From the NCBI RefSeq assembly GCF_900496975.1, contig NZ_UFQC01000010.1:147728-211727 (forward strand): 64,000 nt of DNA, written 5' to 3'. A program made the position numbers and the translations under genes. Origin of the DNA: Achromobacter veterisilvae. GTDB lineage: Bacteria; Pseudomonadota; Gammaproteobacteria; Burkholderiales; Burkholderiaceae_B. This document shows, one piece after another, positions 16,484-27,926 of the stretch (position 1 is the stretch's first letter; the number at the start of each line of letters is the position of its first letter). A model generated the notes under the pieces. The model was not told the DNA's origin and made no database searches. It saw only the letters and a list, made by a program, of their open reading frames with translations.

Positions 16484-17707
16484 TCAGTACACTGCGGCGG
16501 CCGGGGCCGCCGCCAGTTGGATAATCCCTTCCTGTGCCAGCGCCTGGATGTCGGCCGGCGAGTAGTCCAGTTCCCGGAGCACCGCCTGCGTATCCTCGCC
16601 GACCGACGGCACACGCCCATCGGCCGGATCGCCTCCGGTATGCACGCCCGGCAGGCCGACGAATGGCACCTCGCCCAGGCCCGGCTGGCTGAGCGTCTGC
16701 ACCAGGCCCAGATGCCGCACCTGCTCGTCTTCCTGGAACTGGTCGTAGTCCTTGACCTCGCCGTACAGGATGTCGTTTTCGCGGAAGCAGTTGGTCCAGT
16801 ACGCGGTGGGACGCGAGCGCAAGGCCTGCGCCACCCCGGCGTTGATCTCGTCGCCGGCCTGTATGCGGCGCTGCGGCGTGTCCATGCGCGGATCCGTCAG
16901 CCAGTCGTCGCGCCCGATCACCCGGCAGATCGCGGCGAACATCGCGTTGTTCATCGCGAACACCAGTACATAACCGTCCGCCGTGCTGAAGATTCCCTGG
17001 GGATACGTGACGCTGGTGGCCGGTTCTCCGCGGCGCAACGCGTGGTCGATCAAGGAACTGTTCTGCAATGCCGCCATGGTGGCCAGCAGGCTGACGTCGA
17101 TGTGCGTGCCCGATTGACCGCGCTCGCGCGCGAATAGGGCGCCTCCGATCGCATTGGCGGTGTAGACGCCGCAAGACAGATCGCCGACGAACGGCTTCAC
17201 CCGCTGGGGCAGCCCCGCGCCGTCGCAATTCGCGGTGGTCAGGCCCGTGAGCGCCTGCACCACCGAATCGGTGCCCGGACGGTCGACATAAGGGCCGGAC
17301 AGGCCGAACCCCGAGATCGATGCGTAGACCAGGCGCGGATTGACGCCGCGCAGCGCGGCATAACCCACGCCCAGGCGGTCCGCCACGCCGGGGCGGAAGC
17401 TCTGCACCACCACGTCGGCGCGCGCCGCCAGCCTGTGCAGGACCTCGCGGCCGGAATCGGTCTGGGCATCCAGGGCCAGGCTGCGCTTGCCCCGATTGAA
17501 GGCCAGCGCAATGGCGCTGAATCCTCCGCGCGGCACGCCCATGCTGCGTCCCCAGTCGCCATGGAACGGTTCCACCTTCGTCACCTGCGCGCCCATCTGG
17601 CGCAGGATCTGCGCGCAGTAAGGCCCCGCGATTCCCTGCGACAAGTCGAGCACGCGCAGGCCTTCATACACCCTGTGCAAAGGATTCGGATCAATAGCGG
17701 AATTCAC
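16484..17707 (-). CDS. Class III (CaiB/BaiF) acyl-CoA transferase
   Basis: The 407-residue protein starts with GTG at 17705-17707 behind GGGAGA. It has the family start VLDLSQGIAGPYCAQ, the SFRPGVADRLGVGY loop and the catalytic aspartate in FVGDLSCG (Asp176), which forms the aspartyl-CoA anhydride in formyl-CoA transferase relatives. It moves CoA between carboxylic acids, so it probably activates the substrate of the operon before the crotonase acts. A longer frame upstream adds residues without homology. It is divergent from the LysR gene at 17803. Confidence 0.88.
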   Translation of the reverse strand: MNSAIDPNPLHRVYEGLRVLDLSQGIAGPYCAQILRQMGAQVTKVEPFHGDWGRSMGVPRGGFSAIALAFNRGKRSLALDAQTDSGREVLHRLAARADVVVQSFRPGVADRLGVGYAALRGVNPRLVYASISGFGLSGPYVDRPGTDSVVQALTGLTTANCDGAGLPQRVKPFVGDLSCGVYTANAIGGALFARERGQSGTHIDVSLLATMAALQNSSLIDHALRRGEPATSVTYPQGIFSTADGYVLVFAMNNAMFAAICRVIGRDDWLTDPRMDTPQRRIQAGDEINAGVAQALRSRPTAYWTNCFRENDILYGEVKDYDQFQEDEQVRHLGLVQTLSQPGLGEVPFVGLPGVHTGGDPADGRVPSVGEDTQAVLRELDYSPADIQALAQEGIIQLAAAPAAAVY

Positions 17708-17802
17708 GGCTGTCTCCCTGGACTTGGGGAAAGGCTGGGCTTGTGCCCGACGCCCGCGGCCCCGGATAATCGTCTGCGTACGCTGGCACACAAGGAAATC
17801 TC

Positions 17803-18651
17803 ATGGCGGTGCGCGATCTGGACATAGGTTTGCTCAGGACTTTCCTGGCGGTGGCCGACCGCGAGAATTTCGCGGGCGCGGCCGACCAGGTGTTCCGCAC
17901 CCAGGCCGCGGTCTCGCAACAGATGCAACGGCTCGAGCGGCTGCTGGACTGCAAACTGCTGGTGCGCGTGGGACGGCACAAGCGCCTTACCGAACAGGGC
18001 GTGCGACTGCGCGAGTACGCGCGGCGCATGCTCGCGCTGAACGACGAAACCTGCCGCGCGATGAACAAGAGCGTCTTCGCCGCGCCCACGCGCATCGGGG
18101 TATGCGCCGACGCCGTGGACACGATCCTGCCGGACTACCTGGCGCTCTGCGCGCGCACCTATCCCGGCATGCGCATCGAGATCCAGGTAAATCGCAGCCG
18201 CTGGCTGGCGTCGGCGCTGCGGCGCGGCGACATCGACCTGCTGCTCGAACTCGAGCAATTCGACGAGTTCCCCCGCATCACGTTTCGGACCTCGCCCGTG
18301 GTCTGGATTTCGGGCACGCATTTCCATCATCAGCAAAATCTCCCTTTGCCCCTGGTGCTGGTGGACTCGCCCTGCGTCTTCCGGCGCATGGCGCTGAACC
18401 GCCTGGAGCAAGAAAACCGCCCCTGGCGCAATGCCTTCCAGACGCCCACGCTGGCCGGCGTGCGCGCCGCCTTGCGGGCCGGCCTGGGCATCACCCCGCG
18501 CACCATCGAGATGCTCACCCCCGGCCTCAAGGTGGTGGGCGAAGAACTCGGCCTGCCCACCTTGCCCTCCGCCAGCTACCATCTCTACATGCGCGCGGGC
18601 GACAACTCCGACGGCGCCCGCAAGCTCAGCGAATTATTCATCCCCTCCTGA
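17803..18651 (+). CDS. LysR-type transcriptional regulator
   Basis: The 282-residue regulator has the N-terminal helix-turn-helix FAGAADQVFRTQAAVSQQMQ (about residues 25-44) and a short effector domain from residue 90. It is slightly shorter than the usual 300. AAGGAA precedes the ATG. It is divergent from the CoA-transferase operon with about 95 bp between starts, so that operon is its probable target. Its 3' end is only 6 bp from the converging end of the next Bug gene. Confidence 0.9.
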   Translation: MAVRDLDIGLLRTFLAVADRENFAGAADQVFRTQAAVSQQMQRLERLLDCKLLVRVGRHKRLTEQGVRLREYARRMLALNDETCRAMNKSVFAAPTRIGVCADAVDTILPDYLALCARTYPGMRIEIQVNRSRWLASALRRGDIDLLLELEQFDEFPRITFRTSPVVWISGTHFHHQQNLPLPLVLVDSPCVFRRMALNRLEQENRPWRNAFQTPTLAGVRAALRAGLGITPRTIEMLTPGLKVVGEELGLPTLPSASYHLYMRAGDNSDGARKLSELFIPS

Positions 18652-18657
18652 CCGCCG

Positions 18658-19632
18658 CTACCGTTGCTGCATGCCGGCGGCCACGATCACTTTGCCCCAC
18701 TCCACCGTGTCGCGCCGCTGGATCGCGCGCAGGTCCTCGGGCGAGCCAGGCTGCGGCAGCAAAGCGCGATCGGTCAGGAATCGGCGGCCCTCCGGATTGT
18801 CGAGCGCGCCGTTGATCCACGCGGCCAGGCGCTGCGAAACCGCGGGCGGCGTCGAGGCGGCCGCCCAGATCGCGATCCACGACGACACGTCGAAGCCCGG
18901 ATAGCCGAGCTCCGCCACAGTGGGCACGTCCGGAAAGGCGGGCACGCGGGTGGCGGTGGACACCGCCAGGGCGCGGATCTTGCCGGCCCGCATCTGGGGC
19001 GTCGCGGTGACGGCGTCGCAGAAATAGAAGTCGTACTGGCCGCCCAGCAGATCCGTCATGGCCTGCGTGCTGGCGCGGTACGGAATGTTCACCGCGCTGA
19101 TGCCTGTCATCGCGCGAAAGCGCTCGCCGGCGATGCGGCCGCCGACGTTGGCGCTGGCGAAGCTCAGGCTGCCCTTGGAGGCCCGCGCGTCGGCGATGAA
19201 TGCCTGCAATGTTTCCGCCTTCACGCGCTGCGGATTGACGACCAGGAAATACGGCGCGGTCGCCAGTGTCGTCAGCGGCGTGAAGTCGCGCTCGGGATCG
19301 TAGGCCAGCGATTTGTAGATGCTGGCATTGGCCGCGTGCGTGGACGGCCCCGACACCAGCAGGTTGTAGCCGTCGCCGGATTGCCGCAATACGTACTCGG
19401 CGGCGATGTTGCCGTCGGCTCCCGGCCGGTTTTCGATGATGACCGGGCTGCCCACCTTCTCGCGTATCTTGTCCGCGACATAGCGGATGATGGTGTCGGT
19501 CGCGCCGCCCGCGCCGTATGCCACGGTCACATGGACCGTCTTGTCCAGCGTCTGCGCGCGGGTGCCGCCACAAGCGGCCAGCAGCGCGCCGGCTCCGGCC
19601 AGTTGAATGAATGCCCTGCGGGTCTGTTCCAT
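18658..19632 (-). CDS. Bug-family receptor with twin-arginine and lipobox-like signal
   Basis: The 324-residue protein has Bug motifs (VIIENRPGADGNIAAEYVL, FPDVPTVAELGYPGF). Its leader, TRRAFIQLAG followed by GALLAACGG, looks like a twin-arginine signal merging into a lipobox (LAAC, Cys21). That differs from the Sec-type leaders of the other three Bug proteins in the window. It is the last gene of the leftward carboxylase operon, 30 bp after the AtuA-like gene. Export route and lipidation are inferred from the leader only. Confidence 0.88.
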   Translation of the reverse strand: MEQTRRAFIQLAGAGALLAACGGTRAQTLDKTVHVTVAYGAGGATDTIIRYVADKIREKVGSPVIIENRPGADGNIAAEYVLRQSGDGYNLLVSGPSTHAANASIYKSLAYDPERDFTPLTTLATAPYFLVVNPQRVKAETLQAFIADARASKGSLSFASANVGGRIAGERFRAMTGISAVNIPYRASTQAMTDLLGGQYDFYFCDAVTATPQMRAGKIRALAVSTATRVPAFPDVPTVAELGYPGFDVSSWIAIWAAASTPPAVSQRLAAWINGALDNPEGRRFLTDRALLPQPGSPEDLRAIQRRDTVEWGKVIVAAGMQQR

Positions 19633-19662
19633 TTGTAGTCTCCTCCCATCCTTTTGCTCCTG

Positions 19663-21473
<1,811 letters not shown>

Positions 21474-21477
<4 letters not shown>

Positions 21478-23441
21478 TGCTGCACCTCCATCAAGGCCTT
21501 CCCCGTGCTGATCTGGTCTCCCGCGGCAACGGCCAGTTTTGCCACAATGCCCGCCGCGCCCGCGGTGATCGACATTTCCATCTTCATGGACTCCAGCACC
21601 AGTACGGTCTGCTGCGCCGTCACACTATCTCCATCGCGCACGTCGACGCTGATCACTCTTCCGCTCATCGGCGCCCGCAGCAGCCGGGCCTGGCCGGGCT
21701 GCTGGTCTTCACGCCCGGCGAAACGCGTGGCCCGCAGGAAGCGCCAGACGCTCGCGCCGTCCTGCACCCAGGCGATGCCCGTTCCTCCTTCCAGGGCCAC
21801 GCGCAGGCGCCGGCGCAGGCCGCCCAGGACCAGCGCCATCTCGCCGTCGCGGCGATGAGCCGCGTCGATCCGGATCTGCCGGCATTCGCCTTCGGCGACG
21901 TGCCCATCCCAGGCGCGCACCAGCAAGCCGCCATCGGCCTCCTGCGCGACGCGCAAAAGCCTGGGCTTCCCGTCGGAGGCATCGTCCAGCGCCACCTCGC
22001 CGGGCGCGGCGAGGCCTTGCGGGGCGCCCCCCGCGGGCCAGCCGGCCAGCGCCAGCGCCGCGGCGGCCAGCGCATGCTCCGAAGGCTCCGCCCGCCAGTG
22101 CGCGGACGCCATGTCCTGCCCGGCCAGGAAGGTCGTCGTCACGCCGCCGTCGCGGAATTCTGGATGATCGATCGCCCGCGCCAGGAAATGCAGGTTGGAA
22201 CGGACTCCCAGCAAACCGCCGGCCTCGCAGGCCCGCGCCAGCTTGCGGATGCACTCCTCCCGCGTTTCGCCCCACGCCAGGTACTTGGCCAGCATCGAGT
22301 CATAGTGCGGCGTGATTTCCAGGCCGTCCTCCAGCGCGGTATCGACGCGCAGCCCGGGCGGTTCGATCCATCTGAGCACGGTGCCGACCTGCGGCACGAA
22401 GCCCGAGGCCGGGTCTTCCGCGCAGACGCGCAACTCCATCGCATGGCCGCGGCTGCGCACGTCCTCCTGCCGGAAGGCCAGCGGCTCGCCCTGGGCCACC
22501 CTCAGTTGCCACTGCACCAGGTCGATGCCGGTGACCAGCTCGGTCACGCCGTGCTCGACCTGCAGCCGCGTGTTCATCTCCATGAAATAGAAACCGCCCG
22601 CTTCGTCCAGCAGGAATTCCAGCGTGCCCGCCCCCACATAGCCTATCGCCTGGCACGCGCGCACCGCCACGGCGCCCATGCGCTCCCGCAGCGCCGGCGA
22701 CACCGCGGGCGACGGGCTTTCCTCGACCAGCTTCTGGTAGCGCCTCTGCAGCGAGCAGTCCCGCTCTCCCAGGTGCAAGGCATTGCCATGCTCATCGCAC
22801 AGCACCTGTATTTCGACATGGCGAGCCGCCAGGATGGCCTTCTCCAGGATCAACTCATCGGAACCGAAAGCCCCCAGCGCTTCGGAGCGGGCCAGCGGCA
22901 GCGCCTGCGCCAGCGCCGCGTCGTCCTGCGCCAGCCGCATGCCGCGTCCGCCGCCACCCGCGGCCGCCTTCAGCAATACCGGATAGCCGATGGCGCGAGC
23001 CCGCGCCGACAATTCCCGGTCGTCGGAGATGCCTTGCGCGCCGGGCACCGTCGGCACATCGGCGCGTTGCAGCGCCTCCTTGGCGCGGGCCTTGTTCCCC
23101 ATCAGCGCGATGACTTCGGCCGGCGGCCCCACGAACGTCAGCCCGGCCTCCGCCACGGCGCGGGCGAACTCGGCATTCTCGGAAAGAAAGCCGTAGCCCG
23201 GATGCACCGCCTGCGCGCCGGTCAAAGCGCAGGCCCGCAGAATCGCGTCCACATTGCGGTAGCTCGCCTGCGCTGGCGCGGCGCCGATGCGCACCGCCAT
23301 GTCGGCCTCCCGGACGTGACGGGACTCCGCGTCCGCGTCCGAGTACACCGCGACCGTGCGCAGGCCCAGGGCGCGCGCCGCCCGGATGACCCGCAGCGCG
23401 ATCTCTCCCCGGTTGGCGACGAGCAAGGTATCGAATCTCAT
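21474..23441 (-). CDS. Acyl-CoA carboxylase alpha subunit (biotin carboxylase plus biotin carrier)
   Basis: The 655-residue protein begins RFDTLLVANRGEIALRVIRA, the standard biotin carboxylase start. It continues through the ATP-grasp glycine loop (GGGGRGMRL) and EMNTRLQVEH, and ends with a biotinyl domain in which VLESMKMEM presents the biotinylated lysine (about Lys620). The ATG at 23439-23441 is chosen because the domain starts there; the open frame extends another 67 codons without homology. With the carboxyltransferase at 24644 it forms a two-subunit carboxylase of the methylcrotonyl-, geranyl- or propionyl-CoA type. The substrate cannot be read from sequence. Confidence 0.93.
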
Positions 23442-23461
23442 CGTGTCCACCCCTCGCGGCG

Positions 23462-24631
23462 TCAGGCCGCACGCGCGGGCAGGATGCCCATGTGCTTGCA
23501 GATGATGGTGAGCATGATCTCGTCGGCGCCGCCGCCGATGGAGATCAGGCGCAGGTCGCGCCATGCGCGCGACACCGCGTTTTCCCACGTAAATCCCATG
23601 CCGCCCCAGTATTGCAGGCACGAGTCCGTGACCTCGCGGCACAGGCGCCCCGCTTTCAGCTTCGCCATGGACGCCAGCTCCGTCATGTCGCCGCCATCCA
23701 TGTGCACCCGCGCCGCGCGGTACACCATGGCGCGCAGCATCTCGACCTCCGTCTTCAACTCCGCCAACCGGAAATGCACGGCCTGGTTGTCGAGCAGCGG
23801 CTTGCCGAAGACCTGGCGCTGGCGCGTGTAGTCGATCGTGTCGTTGATCACATCGCCCAGGGCCGTCACGCGGCGGGTCGCGCCGCTCAGGCGCTCCTCC
23901 TGGAACTGGCGCATCTGGTAGGTGAAGCCCATGCCTTCTTCGCCGATGCGGTAGCGCTGCGGCACGCGGACTTCGTCAAAGAACACCTGCGCGGTATCGG
24001 AAGACCACATGCCCACCTTCTTGATCTTGCTCATCGTGACGCCGGGCACCGGCTTGCCGTTGTCCTGCTTCAGCGGCAGGCAGATCAGCGACTTGTTCCG
24101 GTGCGGCTTGTCGTCGCTGGTGTTGGCAAGCAGGCACATCCAATCGGCCTGCGTGGCGTTCGTTATCCACATCTTGGAACCGCTGATCACATAATCGTCG
24201 CCGTCCTTGCGGGCGGTCGTCTTCAGCGAAGCGACGTCGGAACCCGCCCCGGTTTCGGATACGCCCAGGCAGGCCACGTAGTCTCCGGCGATCGAAGGCC
24301 GCAGGAACTGTTCGCGCACCGAGTCGTTGCCGAAACGCGCCAGCGCCGGCGTGGCCATGTCGGTCTGCACCGCGATCGCCATGCCGACGCCGCCGGCCCG
24401 CACCGAACCGATCGCTTCGCAGAACGCGATTTCATAGGAATAGTCCAGGCCCATCCCGCCGAACTCGGTCGGCTTGTTCACTCCCAGGTAACCCGCCTTG
24501 CCAAGCTTCTTGAAGACTTCGTGGGCGGGGAAGATCTCCGCCTCCTCCCACTGGTCCAGATAAGGATTGATCTCTTTCTCGATCAACTGGCGTACGCCGT
24601 CCTGCAACGCGATGTGCTCGTGGGTAAACAT
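23462..24631 (-). CDS. Acyl-CoA dehydrogenase (AtuD/IVD-like)
   Basis: The 389-residue flavoenzyme shows the acyl-CoA dehydrogenase signatures ACLGVSETGAGSDVASLKT and SKMWITNATQADWM, and the C-terminal QYWGGMGFTWENAVSRAWRD followed by GGGADEIM. It introduces a 2,3 double bond into an acyl-CoA, giving the enoyl-CoA that the flanking carboxylase can carboxylate. This pairing is known from isovaleryl-CoA (leucine) and citronellyl-CoA (terpene) catabolism. It lies between the two carboxylase subunit genes, 12 bp after the beta subunit. Confidence 0.92.
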   Translation of the reverse strand: MFTHEHIALQDGVRQLIEKEINPYLDQWEEAEIFPAHEVFKKLGKAGYLGVNKPTEFGGMGLDYSYEIAFCEAIGSVRAGGVGMAIAVQTDMATPALARFGNDSVREQFLRPSIAGDYVACLGVSETGAGSDVASLKTTARKDGDDYVISGSKMWITNATQADWMCLLANTSDDKPHRNKSLICLPLKQDNGKPVPGVTMSKIKKVGMWSSDTAQVFFDEVRVPQRYRIGEEGMGFTYQMRQFQEERLSGATRRVTALGDVINDTIDYTRQRQVFGKPLLDNQAVHFRLAELKTEVEMLRAMVYRAARVHMDGGDMTELASMAKLKAGRLCREVTDSCLQYWGGMGFTWENAVSRAWRDLRLISIGGGADEIMLTIICKHMGILPARAA

Positions 24632-24643
24632 GGAATCTCCTCG

Positions 24644-26260
24644 TTAGAATCTCGCGACGCCGAACTGGATCGGATGAACGTCGCGCTTTGCCGACCGCGT
24701 GCAAGCGGCCAGCGCCACTCCCAGAACGTCCCGGGTGGCGCGCGGGTCGATCACGCCGTCGTCCAGCAGCAGGCTGCTGGTATGCACGGCGGAAGACTGC
24801 AATTCGAATGTCCGCACGATTTCCTGGCTCTCCGCTTCCAGCGCGGCGGAATCGGGCGCCGTGCCGGCGCGCCTGGCGCTGTTCTCGGCCACGCGCCGCA
24901 TGGTCATGGCGGCTTGTTCGCCCCCCATCACGGCGGTCCTCGCGTTCGGCCACGAGAACAGGAAATCCGGCTTGAATGCGCGCCCGCACATGCCATAGTT
25001 GCCGGCGCCGAACGAGGCGCCGCAGAGAACGGTCAGGCGCGGCACGCCGGCATTGGACAAGGCCTGGATGAGCTTGGCGCCATGCTTGATCATGCCCGCC
25101 TCTTCATGCGCGCGGCCCACCACGAACCCCGTGATGTTCTGCAGGAATACGATGGGCCTGCCCAACTGCGAGCACAGTTGTATGAATTGCGCGGCCTTGG
25201 TCGACCCAGCCGTATCGAGCGGACCGTTGTTGGTCAGCAGCCCTATCGGCGTGCCGTGCAGCGTCCCATACCCGCAGACCGTGGCCGCTCCGTAGTCGGG
25301 CTTGAACTCATGGAAATCGGATCCATCGATCAGCCGCGCGATCACTTCGCGCATATCCACAGGCACCCGGTAATCGGCGGGCATGATGCCCAGCAGGTCC
25401 TGGACGTCATGCCGGGGCGGCGCGGCGGCGCGGACGTCCTCTTTCCCCGCCCACCCGAAGGCGCGCACGATGTCGCGCACCTGGAGAATGGCCTCGCGGT
25501 CGTTGTCGGCCACGTAATCGGCCAGGCCCGACACCGACGCATGCATCTCCGCTCCGCCCAGTTCTTCTTCCGTCGCGGTCTCTCCGGTGGCGGCCTGCAA
25601 CAGCGCCGGGCCCGCCAGGAAGGCATGCGCCTGGTTGCGCACCATGACGACGTAATCGGACAACCCCGGCAGGTAGGCTCCGCCCGCGGTCGAGGAACCG
25701 TGCACCAGGGATACCACCGGAATCCCGGCGGCGGACAGTTTCGCCAGGTTGTAGAACATGCCGCCGCCATGGACGAAGCGTTCGGCGCGGTACTTCTTCA
25801 GATTCCCGCCCGCGCTCTCGACCAACTGGATGAAAGGCAGCCGGTTGGCCAGCGCGATCTCCTGGCACCGCATGACCTTCTGGGCCGTCATGGCCTGCAT
25901 GGCGCCCGCGCTGATGCCGGCGTCGTTGATAACGATCATGCATTGCACGCCGCAGACCTCGCCGACGCCCGAAACGATGGCTGCCCCCGGCACACTGGTG
26001 GCGGGATCCGGGTTCTCGATGCCGCAATAGCCCGCCAGCTTCATCAATTCCACAAAGGGGCTGCCGGGATCGATCAGCGCCGCCAGCCGTTCCCGCGGCA
26101 GCAGCTTGCCGCGCTTGTGGAACGCGGGCGCGGCCTGCGCCGACCGGTCCACCGCCCGTTGCTCCAGTTGCGACAGTTCCGACAGCAGCGTCAGCATCTG
26201 TTCGCGGTTGCGCTGATAGGCAGGGGATTGCCTGTCGAGGCGGGATTCCAGATCGGCCAT
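24644..26260 (-). CDS. Acyl-CoA carboxylase beta subunit (carboxyltransferase)
   Basis: The 538-residue protein has the carboxyltransferase fold typical of MccB/AtuC: KLLPRERLAALIDPGSPFVE, the first oxyanion region SAGAMQAMTAQK, SSTAGGAYLPGLSDYVVM, and a second half with ASFGAGNYGMCGRAFKPD and WPNARTAVMGGEQAA. The ATG at 26258-26260 follows AAGGTG; the frame extends 31 codons further without homology. As first gene of the leftward operon it is read from the 245-bp gap before the IclR gene. Methylcrotonyl-CoA and geranyl-CoA are the leading substrate candidates. Confidence 0.92.
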   Translation of the reverse strand: MADLESRLDRQSPAYQRNREQMLTLLSELSQLEQRAVDRSAQAAPAFHKRGKLLPRERLAALIDPGSPFVELMKLAGYCGIENPDPATSVPGAAIVSGVGEVCGVQCMIVINDAGISAGAMQAMTAQKVMRCQEIALANRLPFIQLVESAGGNLKKYRAERFVHGGGMFYNLAKLSAAGIPVVSLVHGSSTAGGAYLPGLSDYVVMVRNQAHAFLAGPALLQAATGETATEEELGGAEMHASVSGLADYVADNDREAILQVRDIVRAFGWAGKEDVRAAAPPRHDVQDLLGIMPADYRVPVDMREVIARLIDGSDFHEFKPDYGAATVCGYGTLHGTPIGLLTNNGPLDTAGSTKAAQFIQLCSQLGRPIVFLQNITGFVVGRAHEEAGMIKHGAKLIQALSNAGVPRLTVLCGASFGAGNYGMCGRAFKPDFLFSWPNARTAVMGGEQAAMTMRRVAENSARRAGTAPDSAALEAESQEIVRTFELQSSAVHTSSLLLDDGVIDPRATRDVLGVALAACTRSAKRDVHPIQFGVARF

Positions 26261-26419
26261 GGTTGCAGACACCTTATGTCGAGTTCCGGGGAGCGCCGGG
26301 CGGACCGGCAGCGTGAGCCTATGATGGGCCACGCGGACAGCCCGCACAATCAAGAACTCGTCCGCCGACAGTTAAGAATTGCTTATGTGATGCGAGCCGA
26401 GCGCCACGCCAGGGCTGGC

Positions 26420-26446
26420 GAAAAAAAAACCGCCTTGCGCGGTTTC
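26420..26446 (-). terminator. Rho-independent terminator of the IclR gene
   Basis: On the minus strand AAACCGCGCAAGGCGGTTT forms a tight hairpin followed by a T-run (A at about 26421-26430 on the plus strand), about 60 bp after the IclR stop codon. It separates IclR transcription from the carboxylase operon that reads in the same direction. Confidence 0.75.
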
Positions 26447-26505
26447 TTGGAAGCCCGGACGGATGGCGGGCAGGGCACGACGAGCACGGTGGCTTTGTCA
26501 GAAAG

Positions 26506-27279
26506 CTAGCGCAACCCCACCATCGTCGCCCGCAATTGCGACGCCGTCTGCCGCAACGGCTGGAGAAACTCCGCCACCGCGGCCTCTTCCTGGTAGGTGC
26601 CGGCCGTCAGGCTGACGTTGACGGCCGCCACGATGGTGCCGTCTTGATCGCGCACCGGCACCGCCAGACCGGCGATGGAATCGTCCAGCTCGCTGTCCAC
26701 CCAGGCATAGCCCTGCTCTCGCGCAAGCAGGATCGCCTCGCGCAACCGGTCCCGGTCCACAACCGTGGCGGCCGTCATCTTTTTCAGCCTGGCCGCTTGC
26801 AGATAGTTTTGCAGCGCGTCGTCTTCCAGGCCCGACAGCAAGACCCTGCCCATCGATACCGCATGCGCCGGCAGGCGGCTGCCCAGCGAAGGGCTCATGG
26901 GCAGGATGCGCTTGGTATGCAGGCGCTGCACGTAGACGATCTCTTCCTCGTCCAGCACCGAGACCGCGCAGGACTGGCCTATGCGCGCGCCCAGTTCCTC
27001 GAGCGCCAGTTGCGACTGCCGCCAAAAGGGCAGCGTGTACAGATAGGACAGCCCCAGGCGCAGCACCTTGGGCGTGAGCCAGTAGTGCTTGCCGTCGCTT
27101 TTCACGAAAGCCAGTTCGACCAGCGTCATCAGGAAGCGGCGCACCGCGGTGCGCGGCAACTCCACGGCCGACGCAACGTCGGCCAGCGTCTGGCGCGCTT
27201 CGCCCTGCCCCATGGTTTCGATGATTTTGAGTCCGCGCGCAAAGGTGCGGACGAAGGATTCGCTTTCAGGCGTTGCCAT
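26506..27279 (-). CDS. IclR-family transcriptional regulator
   Basis: The 257-residue protein has the IclR winged helix at the N-terminus (RGLKIIETMGQG, then LADVASAVELPRTAVRRFLM) and the effector-binding domain with SCAVSVLDEEEIVYVQR and YAWVDSELDDSIAGLAVPV. The ATG at 27277-27279 is chosen because AGGAG lies eight bases upstream; an alternative ATG adds 13 residues. It is divergent from the MaoC operon and separated from it by a gap with a long dyad. It is also immediately upstream, on the same strand, of the carboxylase operon, so either or both could be targets. Confidence 0.92.
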   Translation of the reverse strand: MATPESESFVRTFARGLKIIETMGQGEARQTLADVASAVELPRTAVRRFLMTLVELAFVKSDGKHYWLTPKVLRLGLSYLYTLPFWRQSQLALEELGARIGQSCAVSVLDEEEIVYVQRLHTKRILPMSPSLGSRLPAHAVSMGRVLLSGLEDDALQNYLQAARLKKMTAATVVDRDRLREAILLAREQGYAWVDSELDDSIAGLAVPVRDQDGTIVAAVNVSLTAGTYQEEAAVAEFLQPLRQTASQLRATMVGLR

Positions 27280-27325
27280 AGATGCTCCTGCATACGTGCT
27301 TGACACGTCTGCATTCAACTCTCAG

Positions 27326-27367
27326 AATGACCGTATAGCGGATGAATATATCCGCCTAGCGGTCATT
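27326..27367. promoter_or_regulatory. Candidate IclR operator: 18-bp imperfect dyad
   Basis: Left arm AATGACCGTATAGCGGAT and right arm ATCCGCCTAGCGGTCATT pair at 14 of 18 positions around a 6-base centre, midway between the divergent IclR and MaoC-type genes. A further GTGACCGT half-site follows at about 27377. IclR-family proteins bind such palindromes as dimers or tetramers. Assignment to this IclR protein is by position. Confidence 0.6.
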
Positions 27368-27441
27368 ATAGACAGAGTGACCGTGCTGCGCAAGTCCGGG
27401 CCCGGCAATGCGCCTTCCCCACAACCCGCCCTGGAAAGGCC

Positions 27442-27915
27442 ATGACTCAAACCACATTCGAGACAGACTTCTGGAAAGACGCCGCCACGCGCAAGATCTG
27501 GGACGACATCGTCCCTGGCGAGCCTCGCAAGACGATTCCCTACACCCTGACGCTGGAAGCCATTCAAAAGTATTGCCGCGTCGTCGGCGACATGCACCCC
27601 CTGTACTTCGACGAAGCCTATGCGCTGAAGTCCCCCTACAAGGGCCTGATCGCCCCGCCGGCCATCCACATCCTCCTGATGTTCTCCTGCACGCCTGCCG
27701 ATGACTGGATGCGCAGCCCGGGCACGGTCAATGCCGGCCAATCCTGGAGCTACAACATCCCGGCGCGCCCGGGCGACGTCATCCGGCTGGAAGCCCGCGC
27801 GCTCGACAAGTTCATCCGCAAGGACCGCCTGTTCGTCGTGCACGACAACGTTTTCTTCAACCAGAACAACGAAGTGATCTGCTCCGGCCGCGGCTGGACT
27901 ATCCGGCCCATGTAA
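27442..27915 (+). CDS. MaoC-like hydratase half, N-type (FAS1-like dehydratase)
   Basis: The 157-residue protein has one hot-dog domain. IQKYCRVVGDMHPLYFDEAY is the hydratase-2 region, but the usual catalytic histidine position reads Tyr (DMHPLY). KGLIAPPAIHILLM follows. In MaoC heterodimers such as ChsH1-ChsH2 one subunit lacks the catalytic pair and shapes the acyl pocket while the other is catalytic. The next gene encodes the intact partner, 11 bp downstream, so a heteromeric enoyl-CoA hydratase is inferred. It is the first gene of the operon behind the IclR dyad. Confidence 0.83.
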   Translation: MTQTTFETDFWKDAATRKIWDDIVPGEPRKTIPYTLTLEAIQKYCRVVGDMHPLYFDEAYALKSPYKGLIAPPAIHILLMFSCTPADDWMRSPGTVNAGQSWSYNIPARPGDVIRLEARALDKFIRKDRLFVVHDNVFFNQNNEVICSGRGWTIRPM

Positions 27916-27926
27916 GGAGCACCAAG

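Noticed and set aside
23492..26509. 1005-codon open frame antisense to the carboxylase operon
   Set aside because: It runs across three well-recognised leftward genes with His/Arg/Gln-rich, motif-free sequence; a codon-position shadow.
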